Shown one piece after another: positions 9,421-17,948 of a stretch of DNA of 64,000 nt (positions are counted from its first letter, which is position 1; each line of letters opens with the position of its first letter). The translations under genes were made by a program, and so were the position numbers. The DNA comes from PZPK01 sp965230795. GTDB lineage: Bacteria > Pseudomonadota > Gammaproteobacteria > Pseudomonadales > Oleiphilaceae. The stretch lies in NCBI GenBank assembly GCA_965230795.1, contig OZ246020.1, positions 1,116,001-1,180,000 on the forward strand. The letters run 5' to 3'. Under the pieces are notes generated by a model that saw only the letters and a program-made list of their open reading frames with translations, was not told the DNA's origin and searched no databases.

Positions 9421-11109
9421 TCAGGCAGCATTTTCGATCAGCGATCGGGCAATCACTTTCAGGGCGAGGGTTTCCTCGGCGCCTTCGAAAATAGACAGCA
9501 CCCGGGCATCAATCCAGTAGCGGCTGACGGCGGTCTCTTCCGCGTAGCCCATGCCACCGTGAATCTGCATGGCTTCTCGTGTTAGCCACTCCGAGGACTT
9601 ACAGGAAAACAGTTTCACCAGACTGGCTTCCATTTGGCCCTTGCCTTCGTCCATCAAACGACCGACGCCGTAGGTGAACTGGCGTGAAGCGATCAGGATC
9701 ATGGCCATGCGGGCCAGTTTGACCTGAGTCAGCTGATAATCGCCGATGGGCTGCCCGAAAACCTTTCGTTCCTTGGCGTAGCTGACGGCCTTTTCGAAGG
9801 CCGCCTGCATGACACCGTTGGCGCGCGCTGCGGTTTGAATTCGTCCACCGGAAAAACCTGCCATGGTGAAATAGAAACCTTTGCCGAGACCGGCTTCACC
9901 GCCCAGCAAGTGGGAATCAGGGACGAAAACATTGTCAAAGAATACATCGAAGGAGTGCATGCCGCGATACCCGATGGTCGGGATCGCCTTGCCGCTCAGT
10001 ACGCCGCCTTCCGGCTGCTCGTAGCGGAAGTCGTGGCCATCGAAGGAAGGCTTCTCTACCAGAAACATACTCAAACCCTTGTGACCCAGAGCAGGATCAG
10101 GATCGGTACGCGCCAGGGTCAGCAGTACACCGGCCTTGCCTCCGAAGGTACACCAGGTCTTGTTGCCGTTGAGGCGCCAGCCGCCGTCGACTTTTGTGGC
10201 TTTCAGTTTCATGCCCGCGACGTCGGAACCGTAGTCGGGCTCGGTAATGGCCACCGCACAGAAGGGATCAGCTGCCGCCAGCTTGGGCAGCCAATGGGCT
10301 TTTTGCTCATCGGTACCGCCTGCCTGCAGGGCTCGCGACAGGATTTCCGGGCGGGTAATCAGGCTGCCGGCGGCAGCCAGCGAGCCGCGTGACAGCTCTT
10401 CGGTTACCACGATCATGCCCATGTTGTCTTCCTGGTCGTCCGGTTGCAGACCACCAAAACGCTCGGGAATGGACAATCCGAAACAGCCCATTTCCACCAG
10501 TGGTTGCAGAATCTCATCGGGGATCATCAGATCTTCCCGGTGAATGTGCTCGGCTCTCGGCATTACCACATCGGTGGCAAAACGCTGGAAGGACTCACGC
10601 ATGATCTCCTTGTCCTCATCGAGCATGTAGTCGCCGGTACGTCCGTTTTGCTCAAGCATGATATTGCCCAGTTCGACCAGTTGGGCAGTATGTTGATAGG
10701 CGTTGCAGAAGAAGATCAACGAATCAGATTCGAAAATGTTTTTGAATTGCTCGTCTGACAAACCGAACTCGCTATAGCGTATGCCAACCCGGTTGCGGGT
10801 GTTTTGGGCGGCTTCGGCACAGAAGGCCAGAGCAAAACGTTCTTCCAGATACAACTCATTCTGCTCGCCACGCGCTTCACGAATGCGCTCGGAATAATCG
10901 CAAATGGAGCGTGCTGCCGACAATTCGGCGGCGCAATAGGCGAGGTCATAGGAGATCAGTTGGTAATCATCCAGCTTGGTGCCTGACAGGCGACCCGTCT
11001 CATTGATGCACTGGCTTTTGATGTAACTGAGCGAGGCATCGATAGCCGTTTGAATGCTGGCGATGACGGCTTTTGCTTCTTGTATTTTCTGGACTGCTGA
11101 TTGAGACAA
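9421..11109 (-). CDS. mcd: (2S)-methylsuccinyl-CoA dehydrogenase
   Basis: Mcd is the acyl-CoA dehydrogenase of the EMC pathway. It oxidises (2S)-methylsuccinyl-CoA to mesaconyl-C1-CoA and passes electrons to ETF. The 562-residue protein has an N-terminal extension of roughly 140 residues before the usual acyl-CoA dehydrogenase core, a hallmark of this subfamily. Family motifs include AVAITEPDYGSDVAGM, NGNKTWCTFGG and, near the C-terminus, QIHGGMGYAEE. The start is a TTG at 11109 supported by GGGAGG five bases upstream. It is the first gene of the minus-strand run mcd-ecm-meaB, with 51 bases to ecm. The 250 bases upstream are free of genes and should hold the promoter. Confidence 0.9.
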   Translation of the reverse strand: MSQSAVQKIQEAKAVIASIQTAIDASLSYIKSQCINETGRLSGTKLDDYQLISYDLAYCAAELSAARSICDYSERIREARGEQNELYLEERFALAFCAEAAQNTRNRVGIRYSEFGLSDEQFKNIFESDSLIFFCNAYQHTAQLVELGNIMLEQNGRTGDYMLDEDKEIMRESFQRFATDVVMPRAEHIHREDLMIPDEILQPLVEMGCFGLSIPERFGGLQPDDQEDNMGMIVVTEELSRGSLAAAGSLITRPEILSRALQAGGTDEQKAHWLPKLAAADPFCAVAITEPDYGSDVAGMKLKATKVDGGWRLNGNKTWCTFGGKAGVLLTLARTDPDPALGHKGLSMFLVEKPSFDGHDFRYEQPEGGVLSGKAIPTIGYRGMHSFDVFFDNVFVPDSHLLGGEAGLGKGFYFTMAGFSGGRIQTAARANGVMQAAFEKAVSYAKERKVFGQPIGDYQLTQVKLARMAMILIASRQFTYGVGRLMDEGKGQMEASLVKLFSCKSSEWLTREAMQIHGGMGYAEETAVSRYWIDARVLSIFEGAEETLALKVIARSLIENAA

Positions 11110-11359
11110 GGGGGCCTCCCAAGGTGATATTCAGGTTACAAATCAGTTCGCTGCTGCGGTGTTAGCGCGGCGGTCAGTGAGCGCAGTATACGGACAGTTA
11201 TTCTGGCCTTTTGCTATGCAACTGATTCAATACGGCCATGCGTTGTTGTTATGCGGCCACTCCGTTGGTGCGCCCGATCATAGCCGAAATGTCGTAGCAA
11301 AAAAAGTTTCCAGGATTGCATGCCCAGAAATGGCTTGGTTTGCCCGAGGCTTCCCGCCA
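11110..11359 (-). promoter_or_regulatory. probable promoter region of the mcd-ecm-meaB operon
   Basis: This gene-free stretch separates mcd from the diguanylate cyclase gene on the same strand and must contain the mcd leader. A short inverted repeat, TTGC-TAT-GCAA, lies at 11211-11221. Short-chain acyl-CoA regulators of the PccR/RamB type are known to bind TTTGCAAA-like sites, but the match here is partial and could be chance. I could not place convincing -35 and -10 boxes. Confidence 0.3.
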
Positions 11360-12484
11360 TCAAGCGCTCGCATCTACACTGGCATGATAGCGGTTTCTGC
11401 CAGAATTTTTGGCATGGTAGAGCGCAGAGTCTGCATGGCGAATCAGTTCGGCGCGATCCGCTTTGTAATCGGGTACAACGGTGGCACCACCGACGGAACA
11501 GGTGATTCGAATCTCTTCTTTCTGATAGATAAGGCTCAGTGCTTCAACGGCTTCCCGAATGCGTTCAGCAATGATGCGTGCTCCCTTGTCATCGGTGTTG
11601 GGGAGCAACACCACAAATTCCTCTCCGCCGTAGCGAGCGGCGACATCCGTCGGGCGTTTCACGGCTTTGGAGATCGCCGATGCAACCGCCTTAAGACACT
11701 CATCGCCGAACATATGGCCGTAGTTGTCGTTGATCTTCTTAAAGAAATCCAGGTCGATCATGATCAACGAAAGGGGGCACTTCAGTCGCGAACTGCGCTT
11801 CCATTCCTTGGCATATTCGATATCAAAATACATGCGGTTCTTGAGCTGGGTCAGCTGGTCGGTGGTACTGAGCTTCTCCATCAATTCTGCGCGCTCTTCG
11901 GCCACCATATGATTGGTGATCGCTTCCCAATAGTCATTGTGCGAGGCCCGAGACGAGCTGAAAATATAAAGCAGGGAAAACACCAGCAGCGCGGCAATCA
12001 GCAAGTCCTCGGTGGAGCCTTTATGGATAAGAATCACCAGCAAGGGGATGAACATCAGTGAGGGGTAAAGGGTGCGAATCTCGGAAGAGATGCTTAGCGT
12101 ACAGGAGCCACCGAGGCCGAATGCCGGCACAATCAGCAGTGCCAGCGTGCGCAAGTCAACGAGCTGCGGATCGTACATGATCCACGCGGTCATGCCTCCC
12201 CAGTGCGCAGCGGCGGCCAGCACGGTGACGACCAGCCATTGGTTCAAATAAGTCACGCGTGTTGTGGAGCTGCGCTTAAGAGCCAGATAATGGGCCATGC
12301 GCGCGAACAGAATGACAGCCAGAATCGCTGTGTTGATGTAAAAGAACTGGGGAGTCTTGTCCAGCAAGTCGTAGCTGAATGCCAGCAGCAGCCAGACAAA
12401 CATGTAGGTCATGATGCCGCTTTTAGCGCGGTTGGTCAGATCATGTAATGCGTGAATCTGAAGCTGCTCGTGATAGCTTCGCAT
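11360..12484 (-). CDS. membrane diguanylate cyclase (GGDEF)
   Basis: This protein of about 374 residues should synthesise cyclic di-GMP from two GTP. Several hydrophobic segments fill roughly the first 190 residues and form a membrane sensor region without a recognisable named domain. The GGDEF domain follows, starting at STTDQLTQLKNRMYFD. The active-site signature reads ARYGGEEF, a functional variant. I see no RxxD inhibitory site immediately before it. The ATG at 12484 is preferred over a longer open frame reaching 12550. The gene sits between the two halves of the acetyl-CoA assimilation genes but nothing ties it to them functionally. Confidence 0.85.
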   Translation of the reverse strand: MRSYHEQLQIHALHDLTNRAKSGIMTYMFVWLLLAFSYDLLDKTPQFFYINTAILAVILFARMAHYLALKRSSTTRVTYLNQWLVVTVLAAAAHWGGMTAWIMYDPQLVDLRTLALLIVPAFGLGGSCTLSISSEIRTLYPSLMFIPLLVILIHKGSTEDLLIAALLVFSLLYIFSSSRASHNDYWEAITNHMVAEERAELMEKLSTTDQLTQLKNRMYFDIEYAKEWKRSSRLKCPLSLIMIDLDFFKKINDNYGHMFGDECLKAVASAISKAVKRPTDVAARYGGEEFVVLLPNTDDKGARIIAERIREAVEALSLIYQKEEIRITCSVGGATVVPDYKADRAELIRHADSALYHAKNSGRNRYHASVDASA

Positions 12485-12576
12485 GTCGCCGTGTTTCCTG
12501 TTGTTTTTTGTCTTTATATATTTAGGCAATGTGACTGTGCCTTGCCACAAGGAGGCACGTTATAACGGGAACCGCT

Positions 12577-13584
12577 TTAGGGAACAACCACTATTTTGCC
12601 AATTTGCTTGTTAGAGGCCAGATATTCAAAGGCCGCATCGTAGTCGGCCAATCTGAAAGTTGCGGCAATGGGAACCTTCAGTTCGCCGGATTCGAAACGC
12701 GGTAGCAGCCAATCGATGGCCGCCTGCCTGGTCTCTGGCTTATTCAGGCTTTGATCCAGGGTATAGCCTTTTAATGTCAGCAGACGTTTCATCAGTACAC
12801 CGGCGTGAACATTCATGGGGCGTCGATCCAGTAGTCCGTGAATCACAATATTGCCACCACGCTTTGACGCACGAATCAGGGCCTGGCTAGCAGGGCCGGC
12901 TACCGCGTCAAATACCAGATCGCTGCCCTGGCCTCCGGTCAGGCCTCTGATCTGTTCTACATACCGGGGGTACTCGTCCTCATCACGGGGCTGCATGAGT
13001 ACAGCATCGGCACCGTTTTCTTTGAGTATGGCGACCTTCTCTCGTGACGTCGTTGTGGCAACGACTTGCGCGTCCGTAGCCCGGGCAATTTGCATGGCAG
13101 CCAAGCCTACCGCGCTGGAAGCCGCCGTGATCACGATAGTCTGTCCATGTTCCAAATGGCCGGCATCAATCAGACCGCCCCAAGCGGTCAGATAGGCCAT
13201 CCAGATAGCGCCGGTGGCAGTCGTATCCAGTGCCTTGGGGCTGCTGAGCAATTGATCTTCCCGGTAAATACCTGTGTCGGCCAGTGAGCCCTGGGTGACG
13301 ACGTCAAAGCTCATGGGGCAGAGCGCCACCTGCTCGCCAATCTGACGGTTTACACCATCTCCACAGGCCTCTATGACACCGGCACCTTCAAAGCCCAAGC
13401 GGGTATTGCGGGTGGGTTTGTTGAAGTAGCGTTTTGCTGGATAAAGCAGATCGGCACGATTGAGTCCGATGCTGGTGAAGCGAAGCCTCACTTCACCGGG
13501 CCCGGGCTGCGCGGCTTCCTCTTCCACCAGCGTCAGACTGGCGGGGTCATCGGGATCTTTTTGGCGGAGAACACGGACAGGCAT
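12577..13584 (-). CDS. zinc-independent medium-chain dehydrogenase/quinone oxidoreductase
   Basis: The 335-residue protein belongs to the MDR superfamily. It has a GroES-like N-terminal half and a Rossmann domain with ITAASSAVGLAAMQIARA, resembling the NADPH-binding loop of quinone oxidoreductases and enoyl reductases. Catalytic zinc ligands of alcohol dehydrogenases are not evident. The substrate is unknown; quinones, enones or an enoyl-CoA are all possible. The ATG at 13584 (MPVRVL) is a conventional family start; the open frame extends to a TTG at 13632. It is divergent from mct, sharing a 220-base intergenic region, which could mean shared control. Confidence 0.75.
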   Translation of the reverse strand: MPVRVLRQKDPDDPASLTLVEEEAAQPGPGEVRLRFTSIGLNRADLLYPAKRYFNKPTRNTRLGFEGAGVIEACGDGVNRQIGEQVALCPMSFDVVTQGSLADTGIYREDQLLSSPKALDTTATGAIWMAYLTAWGGLIDAGHLEHGQTIVITAASSAVGLAAMQIARATDAQVVATTTSREKVAILKENGADAVLMQPRDEDEYPRYVEQIRGLTGGQGSDLVFDAVAGPASQALIRASKRGGNIVIHGLLDRRPMNVHAGVLMKRLLTLKGYTLDQSLNKPETRQAAIDWLLPRFESGELKVPIAATFRLADYDAAFEYLASNKQIGKIVVVP

Positions 13585-13804
13585 AGCAAGCAGACAACGG
13601 TGTTGGAAACGAGGTTTTTGTTTTGGCGACAAGCATAGCCGAGACCGGTGGTGGGCTTCAATGAGCTTGTCTGGATTTAGCCAGGGTCGTGGTTTATGCT
13701 AGCCAGCCTCATCAGTCATCATGCCTTCTTGTCTGTCAGCAAGGACAAATCAGGCGTAGCAACAATAACAATACTGAGCACAACTCACTATAAGGATTCA
13801 CAGT

Positions 13805-15019
13805 ATGAAGGCGATTCTATCCGGCATGCGTGTTGTTGAAGCCTCTGCGTTTGTCGCGGCACCCCTGGGAGGTATGACGCTTGCGCAGCTCGGCGCAGAC
13901 GTGATTCGGATTGACAATATTGGCGGTGGACTGGATTACCGGCGCTGGCCGGTGACAGACGACAATGTCAGTTTGTTCTGGGCAGGATTGAACAAATCCA
14001 AGCGTTCTGTCGCACTCAATTTTCGTTCTCCTGAAGGCTCGGAACTTGCCAAGCAGATTATTACCGCTCCTGGCGATGACGCCGGCATGTTGTTGACCAA
14101 CTTTCCACCCAAGGGCTGGTTGGGCTACGAGGCCCTTTCTGAGCTGCGCAGCGATCTGATCCAGTTGACCATTCAGGGGGATCGTCATGGTGGCTCGGCG
14201 GTGGATTACACCGTCAACCCATCTATTGGCCTGCCTTTTCTGACAGGTCCTTCCGACAGTCAATCGCCCACGAATCATGTCTTGCCCGCCTGGGATCTGG
14301 TGACCGGACAAATGGCAGCCCTGGGACTGTTGGCTGCCGAGCGGCATCGCAGCCGAACCGGTGAAGGGCAGCATATCAAACTGGCCCTGGCCGATGCGGC
14401 CATGGCGGTCATGGGACATCTGGGTTTTATTGCTGAAGCCCAGCTGGGAATCGAACGTCCGCGCTATGGCAACTATCTATTTGGTGCGTTCGGACGTGAT
14501 TTTCTGACCCGTGATCAGGTGCGGGTGATGGTGATCGGACTAACGCCCCGACAATGGAAATCCCTGTGTGAAGCCACCGAGACCACTGAGGCTATGAAAG
14601 CTCTGGCGCAGAAGCTGGGCAAGGATTTCTCTTGTGAGGGTGATCGCTTCGAGGCTCGCGACGCCATTTCCGAATGTCTTGAAGGCTATATCGCCAAGCA
14701 GGATTTCAGCACCATCGAACAGCGTTTTAACGAGCATGGTGTCTGCTGGAGCCGCTACCGCAGTGTGAAAGGGATGGTGGAAAATGATCCGGATTGTTCT
14801 CTGGACAATCCCATGTTCAATACCATCCAACAGAGAGGAGTTGGTGAGTACATGGCGGCCGGTGCGCCCTGGAATTTCTCTGCCTATGAACGTCAGCCTG
14901 CCAGACCGGCGCCGCGTCTGGGTGAAAATACGGACGAGGTGTTGGCGGATGTGGTCGGGCTCAGCGCGGCCGAGATTGGAAAACTCCACGATGCCGGCAT
15001 CGTTGCCGGTGCCGACTGA
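13805..15019 (+). CDS. mct: mesaconyl-CoA C1-C4 CoA transferase (2-methylfumaryl-CoA isomerase)
   Basis: Mct moves CoA within one molecule, converting mesaconyl-C1-CoA to mesaconyl-C4-CoA, a step first known from the 3-hydroxypropionate bicycle of Chloroflexus. The 404-residue protein is a class III (CaiB/BaiF) CoA transferase. From memory it resembles Chloroflexus Mct closely: SAFVAAPLGGMTLAQLGADV, IGGGLDYRRWPVT, GGSAVDYTVNP, NHVLPAWD and GAFGRDF. Asp164 in PAWD aligns with the family's catalytic Asp. The itaconate CoA transferase of Pseudomonas is a related alternative but, as I recall it, lacks these segments. The ATG follows AAGGA. The gene leads the mct-meh-ccl run, with 21 bases to meh. 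Confidence 0.87.
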   Translation: MKAILSGMRVVEASAFVAAPLGGMTLAQLGADVIRIDNIGGGLDYRRWPVTDDNVSLFWAGLNKSKRSVALNFRSPEGSELAKQIITAPGDDAGMLLTNFPPKGWLGYEALSELRSDLIQLTIQGDRHGGSAVDYTVNPSIGLPFLTGPSDSQSPTNHVLPAWDLVTGQMAALGLLAAERHRSRTGEGQHIKLALADAAMAVMGHLGFIAEAQLGIERPRYGNYLFGAFGRDFLTRDQVRVMVIGLTPRQWKSLCEATETTEAMKALAQKLGKDFSCEGDRFEARDAISECLEGYIAKQDFSTIEQRFNEHGVCWSRYRSVKGMVENDPDCSLDNPMFNTIQQRGVGEYMAAGAPWNFSAYERQPARPAPRLGENTDEVLADVVGLSAAEIGKLHDAGIVAGAD

Positions 15020-15040
15020 TTGACAGCAAGGATCTGAATC

Positions 15041-15892
15041 ATGACAGCTATTGATATCGACCATTTGAAAAGTTGGGAAGGCCGACAGGAAAGCCACGAC
15101 GATGATATTGGTCTGTTCAAGGCGCAGGCCCTGGCGGCCGCGCTGGACTATCCGGAAGTTCCACAGAAGGGCGATGCTCTGCCGGCTTTCTGGGAGTGGA
15201 TGTATTTTCTGCCGACACCAACGGCCAGTGAAACCGGCAAGGACGGTCACCCGGACAAAGGCGGATTTCTGCCTCCGGTACCCTTACCGCGACGCATGTG
15301 GGCCGCCGGTGAGGTGGAGTGCCATAAGCCGCTGATTATAGGGGCTGAAGCCAGTCGTGTTTCGACCATCGATTCGGTGGAGTTGAAAGATGGCAGCACC
15401 GGTACACTGGTGTTCGTCAATGTGCGTCACGAGATTTTCCAGAATGACACACTCTGCATTCGCCAAATTCAGAACATCGTCTATCGGGAACAGCCGACCG
15501 AACGCAGTGAGTTGCCACCAGGCAAACCCGCCGATACCGATGCCCAGTTCGGACGCAGTATTCAGGCAGATCCGGTACTGCTGTTTCGTTACTCGGCACT
15601 GACCTACAACGGTCACCGGATCCACTATGACCGGGACTATGCAGTGAACGAAGAACTGTACCCGGCGCTGGTGGTTCATGGCCCGTTGCTGGTGACATTA
15701 TTGCTCGACCTGCAGCGACGACAGTTGCCGGACGCCAGACTCAAACACTTTAAATTCCGGGCCATGCGTCCGACATTCGATCTGCACCCTTTCCGGCTGG
15801 AAGGTAAGCAGGACGGCAGTGAGTTGTCCCTGTGGTCATCGGATCATGATGGCTTTTTGTGTATGAGTATCCGGGCGACGCTGGGCGACTGA
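15041..15892 (+). CDS. meh: mesaconyl-C4-CoA hydratase
   Basis: Meh adds water to mesaconyl-C4-CoA to give (S)-citramalyl-CoA. The 283-residue protein belongs to the double-hotdog HTD2/MaoC-like hydratases: an N-terminal hotdog-like half, then the hydratase motif RYSALTYNGHRIHYDR at residues 184-199 with the catalytic His and Asp/Tyr region. Position between mct and a CitE-type lyase is the arrangement expected for this step. Related itaconyl-CoA hydratases share the fold, so substrate assignment rests mainly on the Mct neighbour. The ATG is preceded by AAGGA. Confidence 0.82.
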   Translation: MTAIDIDHLKSWEGRQESHDDDIGLFKAQALAAALDYPEVPQKGDALPAFWEWMYFLPTPTASETGKDGHPDKGGFLPPVPLPRRMWAAGEVECHKPLIIGAEASRVSTIDSVELKDGSTGTLVFVNVRHEIFQNDTLCIRQIQNIVYREQPTERSELPPGKPADTDAQFGRSIQADPVLLFRYSALTYNGHRIHYDRDYAVNEELYPALVVHGPLLVTLLLDLQRRQLPDARLKHFKFRAMRPTFDLHPFRLEGKQDGSELSLWSSDHDGFLCMSIRATLGD

Positions 15893-15952
15893 TTTTTCGG
15901 CCCGGAAGGATTGGCGGGTACCAATCAGGCCGGGCAAGTTTTGGAGACAGAC

Positions 15953-16840
15953 ATGGAAAAACTGAATTACCCCGGATGGCGCACGGCATTGTTTATTCCG
16001 GTGCATATCGAGAAATTTGTGGCCAAGGCTCATACCCGAGGCGCTGATGCCTATATTCTCGATCTAGAGGACAGCGTGCCGCTGGAGCAGAAAGCCGAGG
16101 CACGTCAATGTGTGATTCCCTCAGCGAAGACCGTTGGCCAGGATGGTGCGGCGGCCCTGGTGCGGGTCAATATCGAGAGTGAACACCTGGCGGATGATCT
16201 CAATGCAGCGATTGATGCCAGCGTCGCGGCGATCGTACTACCCAAAGTTGATTCGCCTCAGCAGGTGGTGACGGCAGCTAACATCATAGCGGAGCTGGAG
16301 CAGGCACGGGGGCTTGCAGAAGGCCATACGGCCCTGATCGCCATGATTGAATCGGTTGCCGCGCTGCCTCATCTTGATGCGATTGCTTCCGCTCACCCGC
16401 GTTTGATTGCCATGACACTCGGCTCGGAAGATTTTTCTGCCACCGCAGGTATGCAACCGCTTCCGGCGACACTGACCTTACCGAATCAGATGCTTACCTT
16501 TGCCTGTCGACGGGCCAATATCATGCCATTGGGTTTTCCCGGTTCCATTGCTGATTACAGTGATCTGGAGGCCTTCCGCAACACCGTGAAGCTGGCCAAG
16601 CAAATGGGCTTTGTCGGTGCCTTCTGTATTCACCCGAAACAGGTGGAGGTGTTGAATGACGAGTTGACGCCCAGTGCCGCCGAAATCGAACATGCCCAGG
16701 GTTTACTGGAAGCATTCGAAGCGGGAATTGCTGCGGGTAAAGGCGCCGTTGAATACAAAGGAAAAATGATTGATTTGCCTGTCGTTGAGCGCGCCCGAGA
16801 GACGCTGCGTAATGCGCGAACCCTAAGCAAAGAGGGCTAA
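15953..16840 (+). CDS. ccl: CitE-family lyase, probable (S)-citramalyl-CoA lyase
   Basis: The 295-residue protein belongs to the CitE/malyl-CoA lyase family, Mg-dependent enzymes that cleave CoA thioesters of hydroxy-diacids. Family motifs are YILDLEDSVP, VRVNIES, ALIAMIES and TLGSEDF. As third gene after mct and meh it is expected to split (S)-citramalyl-CoA into acetyl-CoA and pyruvate. The sequence alone does not exclude malyl-CoA or beta-methylmalyl-CoA activity; Chloroflexus uses one trifunctional lyase for all three. The ATG at 15953 with GGAG seven bases upstream is chosen over in-frame TTG codons from 15911. The next gene begins 3 bases after its stop. Confidence 0.78.
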   Translation: MEKLNYPGWRTALFIPVHIEKFVAKAHTRGADAYILDLEDSVPLEQKAEARQCVIPSAKTVGQDGAAALVRVNIESEHLADDLNAAIDASVAAIVLPKVDSPQQVVTAANIIAELEQARGLAEGHTALIAMIESVAALPHLDAIASAHPRLIAMTLGSEDFSATAGMQPLPATLTLPNQMLTFACRRANIMPLGFPGSIADYSDLEAFRNTVKLAKQMGFVGAFCIHPKQVEVLNDELTPSAAEIEHAQGLLEAFEAGIAAGKGAVEYKGKMIDLPVVERARETLRNARTLSKEG

Positions 16841-16843
16841 TAC

Positions 16844-17941
16844 TTGCGTCCTGTTGTCGGCATTCTTGGGCTGGTTTTGCTTCTGGCCCTGTATCTGCTG
16901 TTATGGCCGGTACCGGTAGATCCGGTGGCCTGGCAGGCCCCGCCGAATCCCGGTTATCAGGGGCCCTACGAGCGCAATGCGCAACTGGCCAGTCTGGAAC
17001 AGTGGCCTCTCAAGGACCTTCATGGGCCTGAAGATATTGCCCTGGATGCTAGCGGACGCGTCTATGCCGCGACAGGGGAGGGCGTGATCGTACGCATCTC
17101 ACCCGAGTCCGGTCAGACAGAACGCTGGGCGGATACCGGCGGGCGACCGCTGGGGATTGAATTTGATCGTCATGGCAATCTGATTGTCGCCGATGCCTAT
17201 CGGGGCCTGTTGTCTGTTGCGCCCAATGCCGAGGTGTCAGTGCTAACAAATACGGTGAATGGCGAAGTGATCCGTTATGCCGACGATGTTGATGTCGCGG
17301 TTGACGGCAGCATCTATTTTTCCGACGCGTCCAGCAAGTTTGGGGCGCTTGATTTCGGCGGCACTTTCGAAGCCAGTTTGCTCGATATTCTGGAACACGG
17401 TGGTCATGGTCGTTTGCTGCGCTATGATCCGGTGACGCAGGAAACAGAGGTGATTGCCGAGGGGATCAACTTCGCCAATGGTGTTGCTGTCAGCCCGGAT
17501 CAACAATCGATACTGGTGAACGAAACCGGCCACTATCGAGTCCTGCGTGTATTTATCAACTCGGAGCGCATGGGTGAGCTGGAGGTGGTGCTGGAAAACC
17601 TTCCCGGTTTCCCAGACAACTTGTCACTGGGCCTGGATGGACGGTTTTGGCTGGGTCTGATTTCGCCTCGTAGCGCTTTACTGGATGCCTTGTCGGACAA
17701 GCCTTTCCTACGTGAAGTGGTGCAGCGTTTGCCTGCTTTCATACGACCCAGTGCCCAGGCGTATGGGCATGTGATTGCCTTTAATGAGGCGGGCAATGTG
17801 GTGGCCAATCTGCAGGATCCCGATACCTCCTATTCTCACATGACCGGTGTGACAGAAACGCCGGAGCATCTGTATATTTCCAGTCTGAAGGCGCCAGCCG
17901 TCGCGCGGCTGCGTAAGGACCAACTCAATATCGCCCGGTGA
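16844..17941 (+). CDS. SMP-30/strictosidine synthase-like beta-propeller protein
   Basis: This 365-residue protein starts with one membrane-spanning segment (about residues 4-22). A six-bladed beta-propeller of the SMP-30/gluconolactonase/strictosidine-synthase superfamily follows, visible from repeated motifs such as GPEDIALDASGRVYAAT, GIEFDRHGNLIVAD and NGVAVSPDQQSILVNET. It probably faces the periplasm. Family members are lactonases or other hydrolases with a bound calcium; the substrate here is unknown. The TTG start at 16844 lies 3 bases after the lyase stop and behind AGAGGG, so it appears to be the fourth gene of the mct operon. A lactonase or esterase role in that pathway is not obvious. 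Confidence 0.75.
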   Translation: MRPVVGILGLVLLLALYLLLWPVPVDPVAWQAPPNPGYQGPYERNAQLASLEQWPLKDLHGPEDIALDASGRVYAATGEGVIVRISPESGQTERWADTGGRPLGIEFDRHGNLIVADAYRGLLSVAPNAEVSVLTNTVNGEVIRYADDVDVAVDGSIYFSDASSKFGALDFGGTFEASLLDILEHGGHGRLLRYDPVTQETEVIAEGINFANGVAVSPDQQSILVNETGHYRVLRVFINSERMGELEVVLENLPGFPDNLSLGLDGRFWLGLISPRSALLDALSDKPFLREVVQRLPAFIRPSAQAYGHVIAFNEAGNVVANLQDPDTSYSHMTGVTETPEHLYISSLKAPAVARLRKDQLNIAR

Positions 17942-17948
17942 ATTGCTG

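Noticed and set aside
11211..11221. PccR/RamB-type site upstream of mcd
   Set aside because: Only TTGC-N3-GCAA is present, not TTTGCAAA, and there is no second copy near ccr or mct; mentioned only as a weak note.
13729..13748. Inverted repeat TTGTC-N10-GACAA upstream of mct as an operator
   Set aside because: The arms are only five bases and the motif is not repeated; expected by chance.
13805..16840. Itaconate degradation operon (Ict-Ich-Ccl)
   Set aside because: It has the same three enzyme folds, but the transferase carries Mct-specific segments and the neighbours make mesaconyl-C1-CoA. Kept as a secondary possibility, not the main call.
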